Shown here: piece after piece, positions 35,898 through 43,405 of the stretch
Numbering within the stretch: the stretch's first letter is position 1
How the letters are laid out: each line of letters starts with the position of its first letter
Assembly (NCBI RefSeq): GCF_048323655.1
Contig: NZ_JBLUWW010000003.1
Location: forward strand, 620,001 to 684,000
Reading direction: 5' to 3'
Length of the DNA stretch: 64,000 nucleotides
DNA from: Salinimicrobium soli
GTDB taxonomy: Bacteria > Bacteroidota > Bacteroidia > Flavobacteriales > Flavobacteriaceae
Notes under the pieces: generated by a model
Told to the model about the DNA's origin: nothing
Seen by the model: the letters and a program-made list of their open reading frames with translations, nothing else
Database searches by the model: none
Program-made: the position numbers and the translations under genes

Positions 35898-36380
35898 ATG
35901 AGATTAAGCAAGAAAGAAAGACGGTTCTGGAAAACGAAATTTAGTTTTAAGGATATCAAAAGTATTCCGGAAGAGATGGAGCATCTCAATCTCAGGGATG
36001 AAGATTTTGGTAATGAGGAGCTTTGTTTTATTACTTCCAGGATCAGAATTATTGATAGACTTGACCTTGACAGCAATCCACTGGATGATGAGGGAATGGA
36101 ATGTCTCACCCGGTTGGAGAGCATTAAAGAGTTACGCTTGAAATCTGTTGATATTACAGATGAAGCTGTAAAGTATATAAAGCAATTGCAAAGTTTGGAA
36201 CTGCTACATTTGGGAAGCACCGGGGTTTCCTGCGAAGGAGTTAAAAATCTTTCAGGTTTAAAGAATTTAAAAACCCTCTTGGTGAGTCCTAAGGAAATAG
36301 AGGAAGAAAAACTCAATTATTTCCTGCAGCAACGTCCCGACTGTAAATTGATAGTAAATTATCAGGAGTATTCGGGTTAA
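35898..36380 (+). CDS. Leucine-rich-repeat protein
   Basis: This 160-residue protein has repeated LRR units of the RNI/cysteine-containing type, for example IDRLDLDSNPLDDEGMECL (about 54-72), IKELRLKSVDITDEAVKYI (about 78-96) and LELLHLGSTGVSCEGVKNL near 102-120. There is no signal peptide, so it is probably a cytosolic binding protein with unknown partner. It lies directly beside the tRNA-Arg element, just outside its left repeat, and ends with a terminator hairpin at 36403-36424. Confidence 0.78.
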   Translation: MRLSKKERRFWKTKFSFKDIKSIPEEMEHLNLRDEDFGNEELCFITSRIRIIDRLDLDSNPLDDEGMECLTRLESIKELRLKSVDITDEAVKYIKQLQSLELLHLGSTGVSCEGVKNLSGLKNLKTLLVSPKEIEEEKLNYFLQQRPDCKLIVNYQEYSG

Positions 36381-36402
36381 AATTATTTTGTTTCCTCACA
36401 AG

Positions 36403-36424
36403 ATGCCTTAAAAATGGCATTTTT
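36403..36424 (+). terminator. Terminator after the LRR gene
   Basis: ATGCC (36403-36407) pairs with GGCAT (36416-36420), followed by TTTT, 22 bp after the stop codon. The stem is short. Confidence 0.6.
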
Positions 36425-36433
36425 GGAACTCTA

Positions 36434-36494
36434 GAAAACAAAAAAACCACGCCCTTTGAGACGTGGTTTTGTGAGTGAAGTGATCGCGACAGGA
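36434..36494 (-). repeat. 61-bp direct repeat, copy 1: old tRNA terminator plus tRNA-Arg 3' end
   Basis: The 61-bp unit is nearly identical to copy 2 at 36601-36661 (one mismatch). Read on the minus strand it holds the last 14 nt of tRNA-Arg plus the next base (36480-36494), a 9-nt spacer, then the terminator hairpin AAAACCACG/CGTGGTTTT (36443-36470) and a T-run. It is what is left of a tRNA-Arg downstream region, displaced by integration of an element. This outer copy implies an integration event separate from the one marked by copy 2. Confidence 0.85.
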
Positions 36495-36600
36495 TGTATC
36501 TTCCTTTTTTGATGCACTGTTGCAATTACAAAACCACGGGCTAACGCCCTTGTTTTTTTGCTTCCTTCCGCCCCTTCGAATCTTCAATCCGGGTGCTGCG
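36495..36600. other. 106-bp remnant between the two displaced tRNA ends
   Basis: This short segment separates the two 61-bp repeats. It has no open frame and contains a degenerate hairpin around GGGCTAACGCCC (36538-36549), followed by a T-run. It may be what is left of a first integrated element after deletion. Confidence 0.5.
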
Positions 36601-36661
36601 GAAAACAAAAAAACCACGCCCTTTGGGACGTGGTTTTGTGAGTGAAGTGATCGCGACAGGA
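36601..36661 (-). repeat. 61-bp direct repeat, copy 2: distal attachment site of the tRNA-Arg element
   Basis: This copy matches copy 1 at 60/61 bases. The tRNA 3' end is at 36647-36661 and the hairpin at 36610-36637. Element DNA begins to the right of 36661. It corresponds to the attachment site left behind when an element integrates at the 3' end of a tRNA and rebuilds the tRNA with its own copy. Confidence 0.85.
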
Positions 36662-36857
36662 AGGCGGTTTATATCATGAATATCAACCTGAGTATCTGTT
36701 TTTTATACTTAATTGTTATAAAAAAACCTTTTTGTAAATAAAACTTATCTGTTTAGTATAATTAATACAATTTACGCAAGCGTTCCGTTGGACAGAGGTC
36801 GTACCAAAAATTAGATCAAAAAACTCTTTGAAGAAAAGAAAAACCTAAATTAGTAAA
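36662..36857. other. Left end of the tRNA-Arg element, non-coding
   Basis: These 196 bp are AT-rich and hold no gene. GGTCGTACCAA at 36797-36807 recurs in the same orientation at 39015-39025 near the right end. That could be an integrase arm site, but an 11-nt match could also be chance. Confidence 0.45.
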
Positions 36858-37802
36858 ATGAATACTAAACAGATTGAAGAGATCTTACCTTCACAAGTGG
36901 ATGAAAATTTACAGTCGATTTTAGATTCTCTTTCTCAAAATTTAAATGAAGTTGTGAGTTATGGAACACACATTCTTAAATGGGATGTGGAAACCAAAAG
37001 ACAAGGAAAAGATAATCATATACCAGCCCTCTTTTTCAGGAATGTTATTGAATTGGGAGACTCTATAGCTTTATTGGTAAAAAATTCTTCTATTGATCCA
37101 AGTAAAATTCTTCTTCGAACACTAATTGAGAATTCCTACGGATTATTTTATATGTTGGAGAAGAATGAGAAACAAAGAGCTCTATCGTATATGGTTTGGA
37201 AAGCTATAAATGATATTAAATTGAATAAGCGTTTTATTTCCGACAACGCAAGCTCAAAAGAGTTAAAGTCAAAAATTCAAGCATTTAATCCGGACTTTGA
37301 TAGTACAAAATTTTTTGACAAGGAAGAAACTAGAAAATTGATTGAAACCAAATCAAGAATGTTAGGTTCATCTGAATTTAAAGAGATTTACCAAGAATAT
37401 TTAAGAACAAAGAATTTAGGAGGAAAGAACAAAAATCCAAATTGGTATTCATTATTTAATGGTCCGACCGATTTTCAACAATTATCAAACTATTTGAAAA
37501 AGTCCTTAGAATACGAATTCTATTATAGGAAATATTCTGCAAATGTACATACTACTGATGTTGCCAAAGGAATTGCTAGAGCTGGTGATGGTAAAGGACA
37601 AATTATTCAAATAAGGGATTTCGAACACTGCACGGAAGTATACTCAATTACAATTTCTAATTTACTGATGGTATATAATCAAATGGTAATTAAAAGAATA
37701 CCTGGTCAAGAAATAAATTTTAAAGAATGGTATTCCAAATTTCGACAAATACATTTCACTACTTTGGAAAAAGCAAAATTCAATTATAAAAAGCATAATT
37801 GA
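36858..37802 (+). CDS. DUF5677-like protein on the tRNA-Arg element
   Basis: This 314-residue soluble all-helical protein is AT-rich compared with its core neighbours, as expected for cargo. The segment FRNVIELGDSIALLV then ILLRTLIENSYGLFYMLE (about 56-102) matches the R-x-x-x-E helical pattern of DUF5677 proteins, and YYRKYSANVHTTDVAKG near 222-238 has the conserved Y..S..VH element of that group. Such proteins occur in accessory and defence-type neighbourhoods, but no activity is known to me. It faces away from the left end and is convergent with the DUF2441 gene, 14 bp apart. Confidence 0.6.
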   Translation: MNTKQIEEILPSQVDENLQSILDSLSQNLNEVVSYGTHILKWDVETKRQGKDNHIPALFFRNVIELGDSIALLVKNSSIDPSKILLRTLIENSYGLFYMLEKNEKQRALSYMVWKAINDIKLNKRFISDNASSKELKSKIQAFNPDFDSTKFFDKEETRKLIETKSRMLGSSEFKEIYQEYLRTKNLGGKNKNPNWYSLFNGPTDFQQLSNYLKKSLEYEFYYRKYSANVHTTDVAKGIARAGDGKGQIIQIRDFEHCTEVYSITISNLLMVYNQMVIKRIPGQEINFKEWYSKFRQIHFTTLEKAKFNYKKHN

Positions 37803-37816
37803 ATTCCTTTCTTGGG

Positions 37817-38500
37817 TTAAGATTTTCTAACACCTTGAATTTTTAATTCCTCTAAGCTCTCATAAACCCCTACAACCTGAAATTTCCCCTCAAAAAGGAT
37901 TTCTTTTATTGGTTCATCAGTAAACTTTCCTTTCCAATATAGGCGGGCATTTTCTTCAAATTCTTCAATTGATAAATTTTTGAGTTCACAATAATGTTCA
38001 TCAGTTTCCATTTTTTTTCCATTCAACAACTTAACTTCAAAAATCTTCTTTTTAGGAGATTCTAAAATATCCCACCATTTAGGAAGTTCTTCTTTTCTAC
38101 AAATCCAAAGTCCCCTTTTCCTAGATGGTAGATTTGAGTCGATTTGCAGTCTAACTTTTTCAAAAACTTCTTCTCTTATCCATTTCAAATATTGACGATT
38201 TAGTTTTACAAGTTTATAAGCTAAGTCCTCGAATTCACTACAATTTTCAAGTAACTGGAAATGTTTTTGTTTATTTTGATCTTCAAAATTCTCAAAGTCT
38301 TGATAGCAATTGTTTTCTCGAAGCCTTTTCTCCGTATAGCTTGAAATGTCTTCATCGCCAATTTTCTTTAGGTAATTATAATTTAAACCACTCAAAAGTT
38401 CATCTATAAAAGGATTATTCTTATTGAAATTGGTATCCAAAATCTGATCAACAGACCACTCATTTTCTCCTTTAATCTTTTGAATATGATAATAATGCAT
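37817..38500 (-). CDS. DUF2441-type protein paired with an Xre regulator
   Basis: This 227-residue soluble protein has an N-terminal MHYYHIQKIK, NPFIDELL near 29-36, LPSRKRGLWICRKEELPKWWDIL near 124-146 and ARLYWKGK near 186-193. That order matches DUF2441 as I recall it. It lies 26 bp downstream of an Xre-type HTH gene on the same strand, the layout of Xre-controlled toxin pairs such as Xre/RES. The YH near the N-terminus and PSR-LWI block are reminiscent of ADP-ribosyltransferase-like folds, but this is speculative. It is AT-rich cargo of the tRNA-Arg element. Confidence 0.6.
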   Translation of the reverse strand: MHYYHIQKIKGENEWSVDQILDTNFNKNNPFIDELLSGLNYNYLKKIGDEDISSYTEKRLRENNCYQDFENFEDQNKQKHFQLLENCSEFEDLAYKLVKLNRQYLKWIREEVFEKVRLQIDSNLPSRKRGLWICRKEELPKWWDILESPKKKIFEVKLLNGKKMETDEHYCELKNLSIEEFEENARLYWKGKFTDEPIKEILFEGKFQVVGVYESLEELKIQGVRKS

Positions 38501-38526
38501 TTGATCTGATTTTTATAATCTATTGA

Positions 38527-38919
38527 TTAAACCTTTTCTAGAGCTTCTATCTCTTTTTGAAGATTTTGAATTTGTTCCTTGATTTCTTCCATTTTCTCTT
38601 GTTGCTCCTTATGATATCGCTTAATAAAAGGAATAAGTCTTTTAAAAACTTTCTCTGCGATTAAATCATCTACTCCTCCAGAGCTAGAGGTATCAATTTC
38701 TCTCGTTTTCTCACCATTTCCAGTCAGGAGCCATCTCTCATTAATTTCAAAATAATTTGAAATCAATTTTACAGTTTTTGAAGAGGGCTTCTGCGTCCCT
38801 CGAGTTATTCTTGATATGCTAGATTGACTTATCCCTGTCTCATTTGCTAAAACGTAATTTGTGATCCCGAATTCCTTAACTAACTCTCTAATTCGAGACC
38901 CAATTTCACAATATTCCAT
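38527..38919 (-). CDS. Xre-family HTH regulator with C-terminal coiled coil
   Basis: This 130-residue regulator has an N-terminal helix-turn-helix (NYVLANETGISQSSISRITRG, about 21-41) followed by the repressor-type segment FEINERWLLTGNGE (about 53-66). A basic/acidic coiled coil (QQEKMEEIKEQIQNLQKEIEAL) lies at its C-terminus. This is the design of Bacteroidota phage and element repressors. It is the first gene of a two-gene unit with the DUF2441 gene and should control that unit. Alternatives are an element repressor or an antitoxin. Confidence 0.82.
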   Translation of the reverse strand: MEYCEIGSRIRELVKEFGITNYVLANETGISQSSISRITRGTQKPSSKTVKLISNYFEINERWLLTGNGEKTREIDTSSSGGVDDLIAEKVFKRLIPFIKRYHKEQQEKMEEIKEQIQNLQKEIEALEKV

Positions 38920-39040
38920 GCTGAACCAATTTTATACGGTTAATATAGAAAGAAGAAATCTTAACAATGAACTTTAATGTAGGAAATTTCTGTTATACTA
39001 GGCGTTGTACCATTGGTCGTACCAAGAAAGGAAATAAAAA

Positions 39041-39075
39041 AAGGGTAACTATTTGAAAATCAATTAGTTACCCTT
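39041..39075 (-). terminator. Current tRNA-Arg terminator, supplied by the element
   Basis: AAGGGTAACTA (39041-39051) pairs with TAGTTACCCTT (39065-39075), with A6 on the left that reads as a T-run on the minus strand. It lies 8 bp after the tRNA 3' end and differs from the terminator in the 61-bp repeats, so it came with the element. Confidence 0.85.
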
Positions 39076-39081
39076 AATTCC

Positions 39082-39096
39082 GTGATCGCGACAGGA
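39082..39096. other. Attachment-site core shared with 36480-36494 and 36647-36661
   Basis: GTGATCGCGACAGGA occurs here at the 3' end of the intact tRNA-Arg and in both 61-bp repeats. It covers the acceptor strand, discriminator and 3' side of the T stem, and marks the proximal junction of the element. Confidence 0.75.
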
Positions 39097-39156
39097 TTCG
39101 AACCTGTGACCGTCTGCTTAGAAGGCAGATGCTCTATCCAGCTGAGCTACGCGACC
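39083..39156 (-). tRNA. tRNA-Arg (anticodon UCU)
   Basis: This is a 74-nt tRNA on the minus strand. The acceptor stem GGTCGCG pairs with CGCGATC with one G-T pair, the anticodon stem TCTGC/GCAGA encloses CTTCTAA, and the T loop is TTCGAAT. The anticodon TCT is at 39120-39122, reading AGA codons. CCA is not encoded; the discriminator is A. Its 3' end is the attachment site of the element to its left. Confidence 0.97.
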
Positions 39157-39168
39157 ATTTTAGCGGTG

Positions 39169-39176
39169 CAAATATA
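39169..39176 (-). promoter_or_regulatory. -7 promoter element of tRNA-Arg
   Basis: CAAATATA reads TATATTTG on the minus strand, an exact TAnnTTTG match 12 bp upstream of the tRNA 5' end. No -33 TTTG at standard spacing was seen. Confidence 0.65.
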
Positions 39177-39498
39177 AGTAGGTTTTCAAAAAAGACAAGC
39201 AAAATAAACATTTTATTCCCGCTCCTGTCTTAACTCCTGTGATCTCAGGTTTTTATGAGATGTAGTTGAGGAGAAATTTTAATTTCCCCTCTATTTCTGT
39301 AGGGCACTACTCACATTTTAGAAGGTTCTTCCGTCTAATTGAGAATCCAAAAGTACTATTAAATCTTTGCTAATATTAGCATAAGGCGGGGGAGCTGATT
39401 CTGCAAAAAACGAATTATCTGTTACATTTACAATAAAGCCATTTTACAGGGTTTTCTGCCTTTTCTACACAGAAAGATCCTTTTAAACTGCGTACTTT
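39177..39498. other. Intergenic region right of tRNA-Arg
   Basis: These 322 bp separate the tRNA promoter from the QEGLA-peptidase gene. No open frame, repeat or clear terminator is seen. The region should contain the promoter of the 39499 operon, but no exact -7 consensus was found. Confidence 0.4.
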
Positions 39499-41379
39499 AT
39501 GGATGTAAGCACTTCGAATGAACTACAACCTTTGGGGGATATCTCTATTTCCCAAATGATTGAAAAGTTACAGGAAGATTGCGAAATAGAAAAACATCTT
39601 CCCGGCGGCGGGTATTTGCATATGAGCAATGAACTCCCGTACCTCGTTATTTACCGTCAACAGGGAAAAAATGAAAAAGAGGACCGGGCCACTATGCGCT
39701 TCGTTTTGAGTGAGGCCTCCTTTTTACTTGTCGGCACAAAAGATTTTGAAGGCTACCAACGATTGATGTTCTGCCTGGCCGAAGCCATGTCCACTAAATT
39801 TAAGTCTTTTCTCATGGTCGAAATCTTTTCAGGAGATGAGGACAGCCGGAAATTTAAAATTAAAGGACCTGAGGATAAACTACCTGCTACTCTCGAGATC
39901 TTTAAAAAAGAACTTGACACGCTGAACCGCAATTACCAGGTTCTGGACCTGGAACCTACGGAGATCGAGAATACCATCCAACGGCAGCCAGCAGGAAAAC
40001 CACCTTTACTAAGTCTCTCTCAACTGAAAGATGCCGGATGTTTGTTGCTGGGGCTCGAGGTGCCGCCGGTCTACCGGAATAAAAAAGGGGAAGAATATCC
40101 CGTCTTTTTCCGAAGCTTTAAAGACGATCTTATAATTGCGCTTCATAAAGCCATTTTTGAATTTATACGCATCCAGACCTCCAGCGGGGTAAAAAGTTAC
40201 CGGGCGCTGGGGCAGAAGAATTTACAGGAAAAGGTTCTGGAGATCGACCGGAAACTGGCTGCCATTGAGACTTCCTATCAATTCCTCTGGCTGGTCTCTC
40301 CGGCCAACATAAGACACATCAAAGATGCCTTTTTTGAATCTGATTACGAAACAGTCCTCAATTATCACTACCGACTCTTACCCGTAGATCCCGATGTACT
40401 GAAACGGGAACTTTATAACTTAAAGATGGAAGAGATCGATGACCCCGCTCTTTCATTTATTTTCCGGCAGAAAAGGGAGGAACTGGACCTGCAGATAAGT
40501 ATGTTATCTGAAAGAGGCACCCAGAACTTCTTTTATAATAGTATGATGCTTTACGGAGGGATCAGCCGTGATCTGCAACGAGAAGCCGAAGATCTGCTGC
40601 GGGAAGTTCCTGAAGAAGGAGACAAGAAGTTTGAAAGTATCATGAAGGCTGATGATTTCAGGTTTTTGGCCCTTTCGGAATTTGAGTTTTTTAAGGAGCA
40701 GGATCCTGACTTTAGCAGTAAGATACATGTTCGCGATGATGTCAATATTTTAATGGTGTCTCAGGGAGAACTGTATATTCCTGGTGATTATAAATCAAAC
40801 GGAAATGAGACACAGGCCCTTATCCAGCACGAGATAGGAACTCATGTTCTCACCTACTTCAATGGAAAACAGCAGCCTTTAAAACTGCTTTCCGTAGGAC
40901 TTACAGATTACGATACCCTTCAGGAGGGCCTTGCTGTGCTTTCAGAATATTTGGTGGGAGGGCTTACCGCTAATCGGATGCGAACCCTGGCAGGACGTGT
41001 AGTAGCGGCCGGAGCCAGGATGCACGGAGCAGAATTTCAGGATATTTTCAGGCTTCTGCACCACGATTATGGATTTTCACCGCAGCGCTCCTTTAATATA
41101 ACCTCCAGAATAATGCAGGGTGGCGGCTTTACCAAAGATATCTCTTATCTCAAAGGTCTGCACCAATTGAAGGAACATCTGGAAAACGGTGGAGAGATCG
41201 AACCATTATTAACGGGCAAATTCGCGCTGGAACAGTTACCAATCATCAACGAGCTCAGTGAACGAAGGGTGTTGAAACCGGTGAGCATAAGACCCCGATA
41301 TTTAAATACAGAAGAAACAACAAAAAAAATAACACAAATCCGCGAGGGAATTTCCCTTTCACAAATGATCTGCGCATGA
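39499..41379 (+). CDS. DUF1704/QEGLA-motif metallopeptidase
   Basis: This 626-residue protein belongs to the DUF1704 (TIGR02421) family, named for its QEGLA motif. It has IQHEIGTHVLTYFNG (about 439-453), a zinc-type HExxH, and TLQEGLAVLSEYLVGG (about 471-486). Length is normal for the family. It starts a three-gene unit: the ATP-grasp gene overlaps it by 4 bp, and the aspartoacylase-like gene follows 8 bp later. The family is called flavohemoglobin-expression-modulating in some annotations, without firm biochemistry. Its role is probably in processing a small amide or peptide product of its neighbours, by inference. Confidence 0.88.
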   Translation: MDVSTSNELQPLGDISISQMIEKLQEDCEIEKHLPGGGYLHMSNELPYLVIYRQQGKNEKEDRATMRFVLSEASFLLVGTKDFEGYQRLMFCLAEAMSTKFKSFLMVEIFSGDEDSRKFKIKGPEDKLPATLEIFKKELDTLNRNYQVLDLEPTEIENTIQRQPAGKPPLLSLSQLKDAGCLLLGLEVPPVYRNKKGEEYPVFFRSFKDDLIIALHKAIFEFIRIQTSSGVKSYRALGQKNLQEKVLEIDRKLAAIETSYQFLWLVSPANIRHIKDAFFESDYETVLNYHYRLLPVDPDVLKRELYNLKMEEIDDPALSFIFRQKREELDLQISMLSERGTQNFFYNSMMLYGGISRDLQREAEDLLREVPEEGDKKFESIMKADDFRFLALSEFEFFKEQDPDFSSKIHVRDDVNILMVSQGELYIPGDYKSNGNETQALIQHEIGTHVLTYFNGKQQPLKLLSVGLTDYDTLQEGLAVLSEYLVGGLTANRMRTLAGRVVAAGARMHGAEFQDIFRLLHHDYGFSPQRSFNITSRIMQGGGFTKDISYLKGLHQLKEHLENGGEIEPLLTGKFALEQLPIINELSERRVLKPVSIRPRYLNTEETTKKITQIREGISLSQMICA

Positions 41380-42422
41380 AAATATGTTTTGTAGTAAATA
41401 GTATTGAAACCGAAAAATGTGGTACAACCATTTACCTGGTGTACGAAGCCTGGAAACGAAAACACGATGTATACGTGATGGGTGTGGGCGATTTTTCCTT
41501 TACAAATACTGAGCATCTCAGTATCAACAGCACCTATGTTTCCAAAAATTCTAAGGTGGGTAGCCCTCAGGAATATCTGAAGGCCTTACAGGGAGAAAAA
41601 GCAAAAACCGATCGTATTAAAGCGAGCGATCTCGATGTGCTTTTCATTCGAAACAATCCTACAGAAGAAGGAAGCAGCCGCCAATGGGCCGAGCAGGCAG
41701 GGGTTGCCTTCGGAAGAATGATGCAACAGGAAGGAGTTTTAGTTCTTAATGATGCCTATGCCCTCTCAAATGCCTTTATTGACAAGCTTTATTTTGAAGA
41801 ACTGCCCAGTGAGATAAAACCTGCTTCGCTTATCACTCGGAAAAAGGAGGAAATCCTGGAATTTTTCGAAGCTCATAAGAAAAAGATGGTTTTAAAACCT
41901 CTTGAAGGTTCGGGTGGTAGAGACGTTTACCTGATCGACAAAAATGAGAAGAACCTGAACCAGATCATTGAAAATATTACGCAACAGGGTTATGTGATTG
42001 CTCAGAAATTCCTTCCTGCCGCCAAGGAAGATGTACGGGTGCTATTGCTGAACGGCCGCATTATGGAAAAGGATGGTCATTACGGGATCATAAGACGTGT
42101 GAGTGGCGAAGGGGAATTTAGAAGCAATTTTGCCCAGGGCGGTTCCGCAGATAAAAGTCCGCTGACTGAAGGTATTCAAAAGGTGGTGGATGTTGTAGGT
42201 CCAAAACTGATCAAGGACGGATTATTCTTCGTGGGACTTGATGTGGTAGAGGATAAATTGATCGAGATTAATGTATTGAGCCCCGGTGGTTTGGATCACT
42301 TTGGAGATATTGGTCTTCCCGATTTTTCTGATGTTGTTATTGATGCCATTGAGAAAAAAGTAAAGTACAAGAAGATGTACCACGGTCATATTGCTAACAA
42401 GGTCCTTGCGACCATGACCTAA
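41376..42422 (+). CDS. Glutathione-synthetase-like ATP-grasp ligase
   Basis: This 348-residue ATP-grasp enzyme resembles GshB: N-terminal MKICFVVNSIE, ATP-binding strands KKMVLKPLEGSGGRDVYLI (about 168-186), GYVIAQKFLPAAKEDVRVLLLNG near 205-227 and the metal-binding LIEINVLSPGG near 288-298. No gamma-glutamylcysteine ligase gene lies nearby, so glutathione is not shown to be the product; the acceptor could be another peptide. It overlaps the QEGLA peptidase gene by 4 bp and is followed by an aspartoacylase-like gene, so one pathway is likely. Confidence 0.85.
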   Translation: MKICFVVNSIETEKCGTTIYLVYEAWKRKHDVYVMGVGDFSFTNTEHLSINSTYVSKNSKVGSPQEYLKALQGEKAKTDRIKASDLDVLFIRNNPTEEGSSRQWAEQAGVAFGRMMQQEGVLVLNDAYALSNAFIDKLYFEELPSEIKPASLITRKKEEILEFFEAHKKKMVLKPLEGSGGRDVYLIDKNEKNLNQIIENITQQGYVIAQKFLPAAKEDVRVLLLNGRIMEKDGHYGIIRRVSGEGEFRSNFAQGGSADKSPLTEGIQKVVDVVGPKLIKDGLFFVGLDVVEDKLIEINVLSPGGLDHFGDIGLPDFSDVVIDAIEKKVKYKKMYHGHIANKVLATMT

Positions 42423-42430
42423 TTTAAAAT

Positions 42431-43336
42431 ATGAAGACGAAATTTATGAGTGAAAGAATAATTGGAAACTACAGTTCTAATAATGAAGGCCCTCTTCTGT
42501 TTGTGACCGGCGGGGTGCACGGTAATGAACCCAGCGGAGTAAAGGCTTTGGAAAAAGTTTTTCAGGAGTTGGAAAAGACACGGCCCCAGATCAACGGAAG
42601 AATTGTTGGAGTCAAAGGAAACATTGCAGCCCTCAAAAAAGGCCAACGTTTTATTGATGAAGATCTCAATCGTACCTGGACCGAGGAGAATGTAAAAAAC
42701 AGTGATCCCGAAACGCAGGAACAACGGGAAATGCACGAGATCATTGATGTGCTCCATCAATTTTCTGAAGAGGATTATACCAAACGCTATTTTTTAGATT
42801 GTCACACCACTTCATCTGACAGTTTACCTTACATCTCTGTGCAGGAAGTGCACGACAATGATCCCTGGGCACATCGTTTTCCCACTTACATTGTCCGCGG
42901 ATTCAGCGATATTGTTTATGGAGCCATTGACCATTATATGAGTCGTACCGGGTTGACCGGCTTTGTTTTTGAAGCGGGACAGCATACCAGCAAAGAATCA
43001 GTTGAAAATCATGAAGGAGTTATCTGGCTGGCTTTAAAAGAGGCTTGTGACCTTGATCTTGAAAAGATCTCCTGTTATCCCGAATGTGTGGAGAGATTCA
43101 CGGACAAAAATGCACCGGAGCAAAAGACCTTCGAGATCATCTACCGGCATGAGATCGGGAAAAATGATGTTTTTAAAATGGAACCCGGTTACAAGAATTT
43201 TCAGAAGATCGAAAAAGGAGAATTATTGGCCAGGAGCAATGGTGAGGAGATCAAAAGCGAGTGGGATGCCTATATTTTCATGCCGCTATATCAATCTCAG
43301 GGGAATGACGGCTTCTTTATAATTAAAGAAGTTTAA
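42431..43336 (+). CDS. Aspartoacylase/succinylglutamate desuccinylase-like zinc amidase
   Basis: This 301-residue M14-like zinc enzyme has ligands H and E in GGVHGNEPSG (about 25-34) and H in DCHTTSS near 124-130, with the catalytic E in VFEAGQH near 180-186 and DLNRTW near 80. Enzymes of this group cleave N-acyl-amino acids. It is the third gene of the unit with QEGLA peptidase and ATP-grasp ligase and probably hydrolyses or recycles the amide product. Its substrate is unknown. Confidence 0.87.
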   Translation: MKTKFMSERIIGNYSSNNEGPLLFVTGGVHGNEPSGVKALEKVFQELEKTRPQINGRIVGVKGNIAALKKGQRFIDEDLNRTWTEENVKNSDPETQEQREMHEIIDVLHQFSEEDYTKRYFLDCHTTSSDSLPYISVQEVHDNDPWAHRFPTYIVRGFSDIVYGAIDHYMSRTGLTGFVFEAGQHTSKESVENHEGVIWLALKEACDLDLEKISCYPECVERFTDKNAPEQKTFEIIYRHEIGKNDVFKMEPGYKNFQKIEKGELLARSNGEEIKSEWDAYIFMPLYQSQGNDGFFIIKEV

Positions 43337-43347
43337 TGAAAAAAAAT

Positions 43348-43383
43348 CTTCCGGAGATCCCCTTTTTGGATGGTCTCCGGAAG
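43348..43383. terminator. Bidirectional terminator
   Basis: CTTCCGGAGA (43348-43357) pairs with TCTCCGGAAG (43374-43383), with an A-rich run on the left and a T-rich run on the right. It separates the + operon from the - lipoprotein gene. Confidence 0.88.
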
Positions 43384-43405
43384 TTCTATTTTTTAGGAAG
43401 TGGAT

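Noticed and set aside
41376..42422. Naming the ATP-grasp gene gshB
   Set aside because: Similarity to GshB alone does not fix the substrate, and no gshA or other glutathione gene is in the window.
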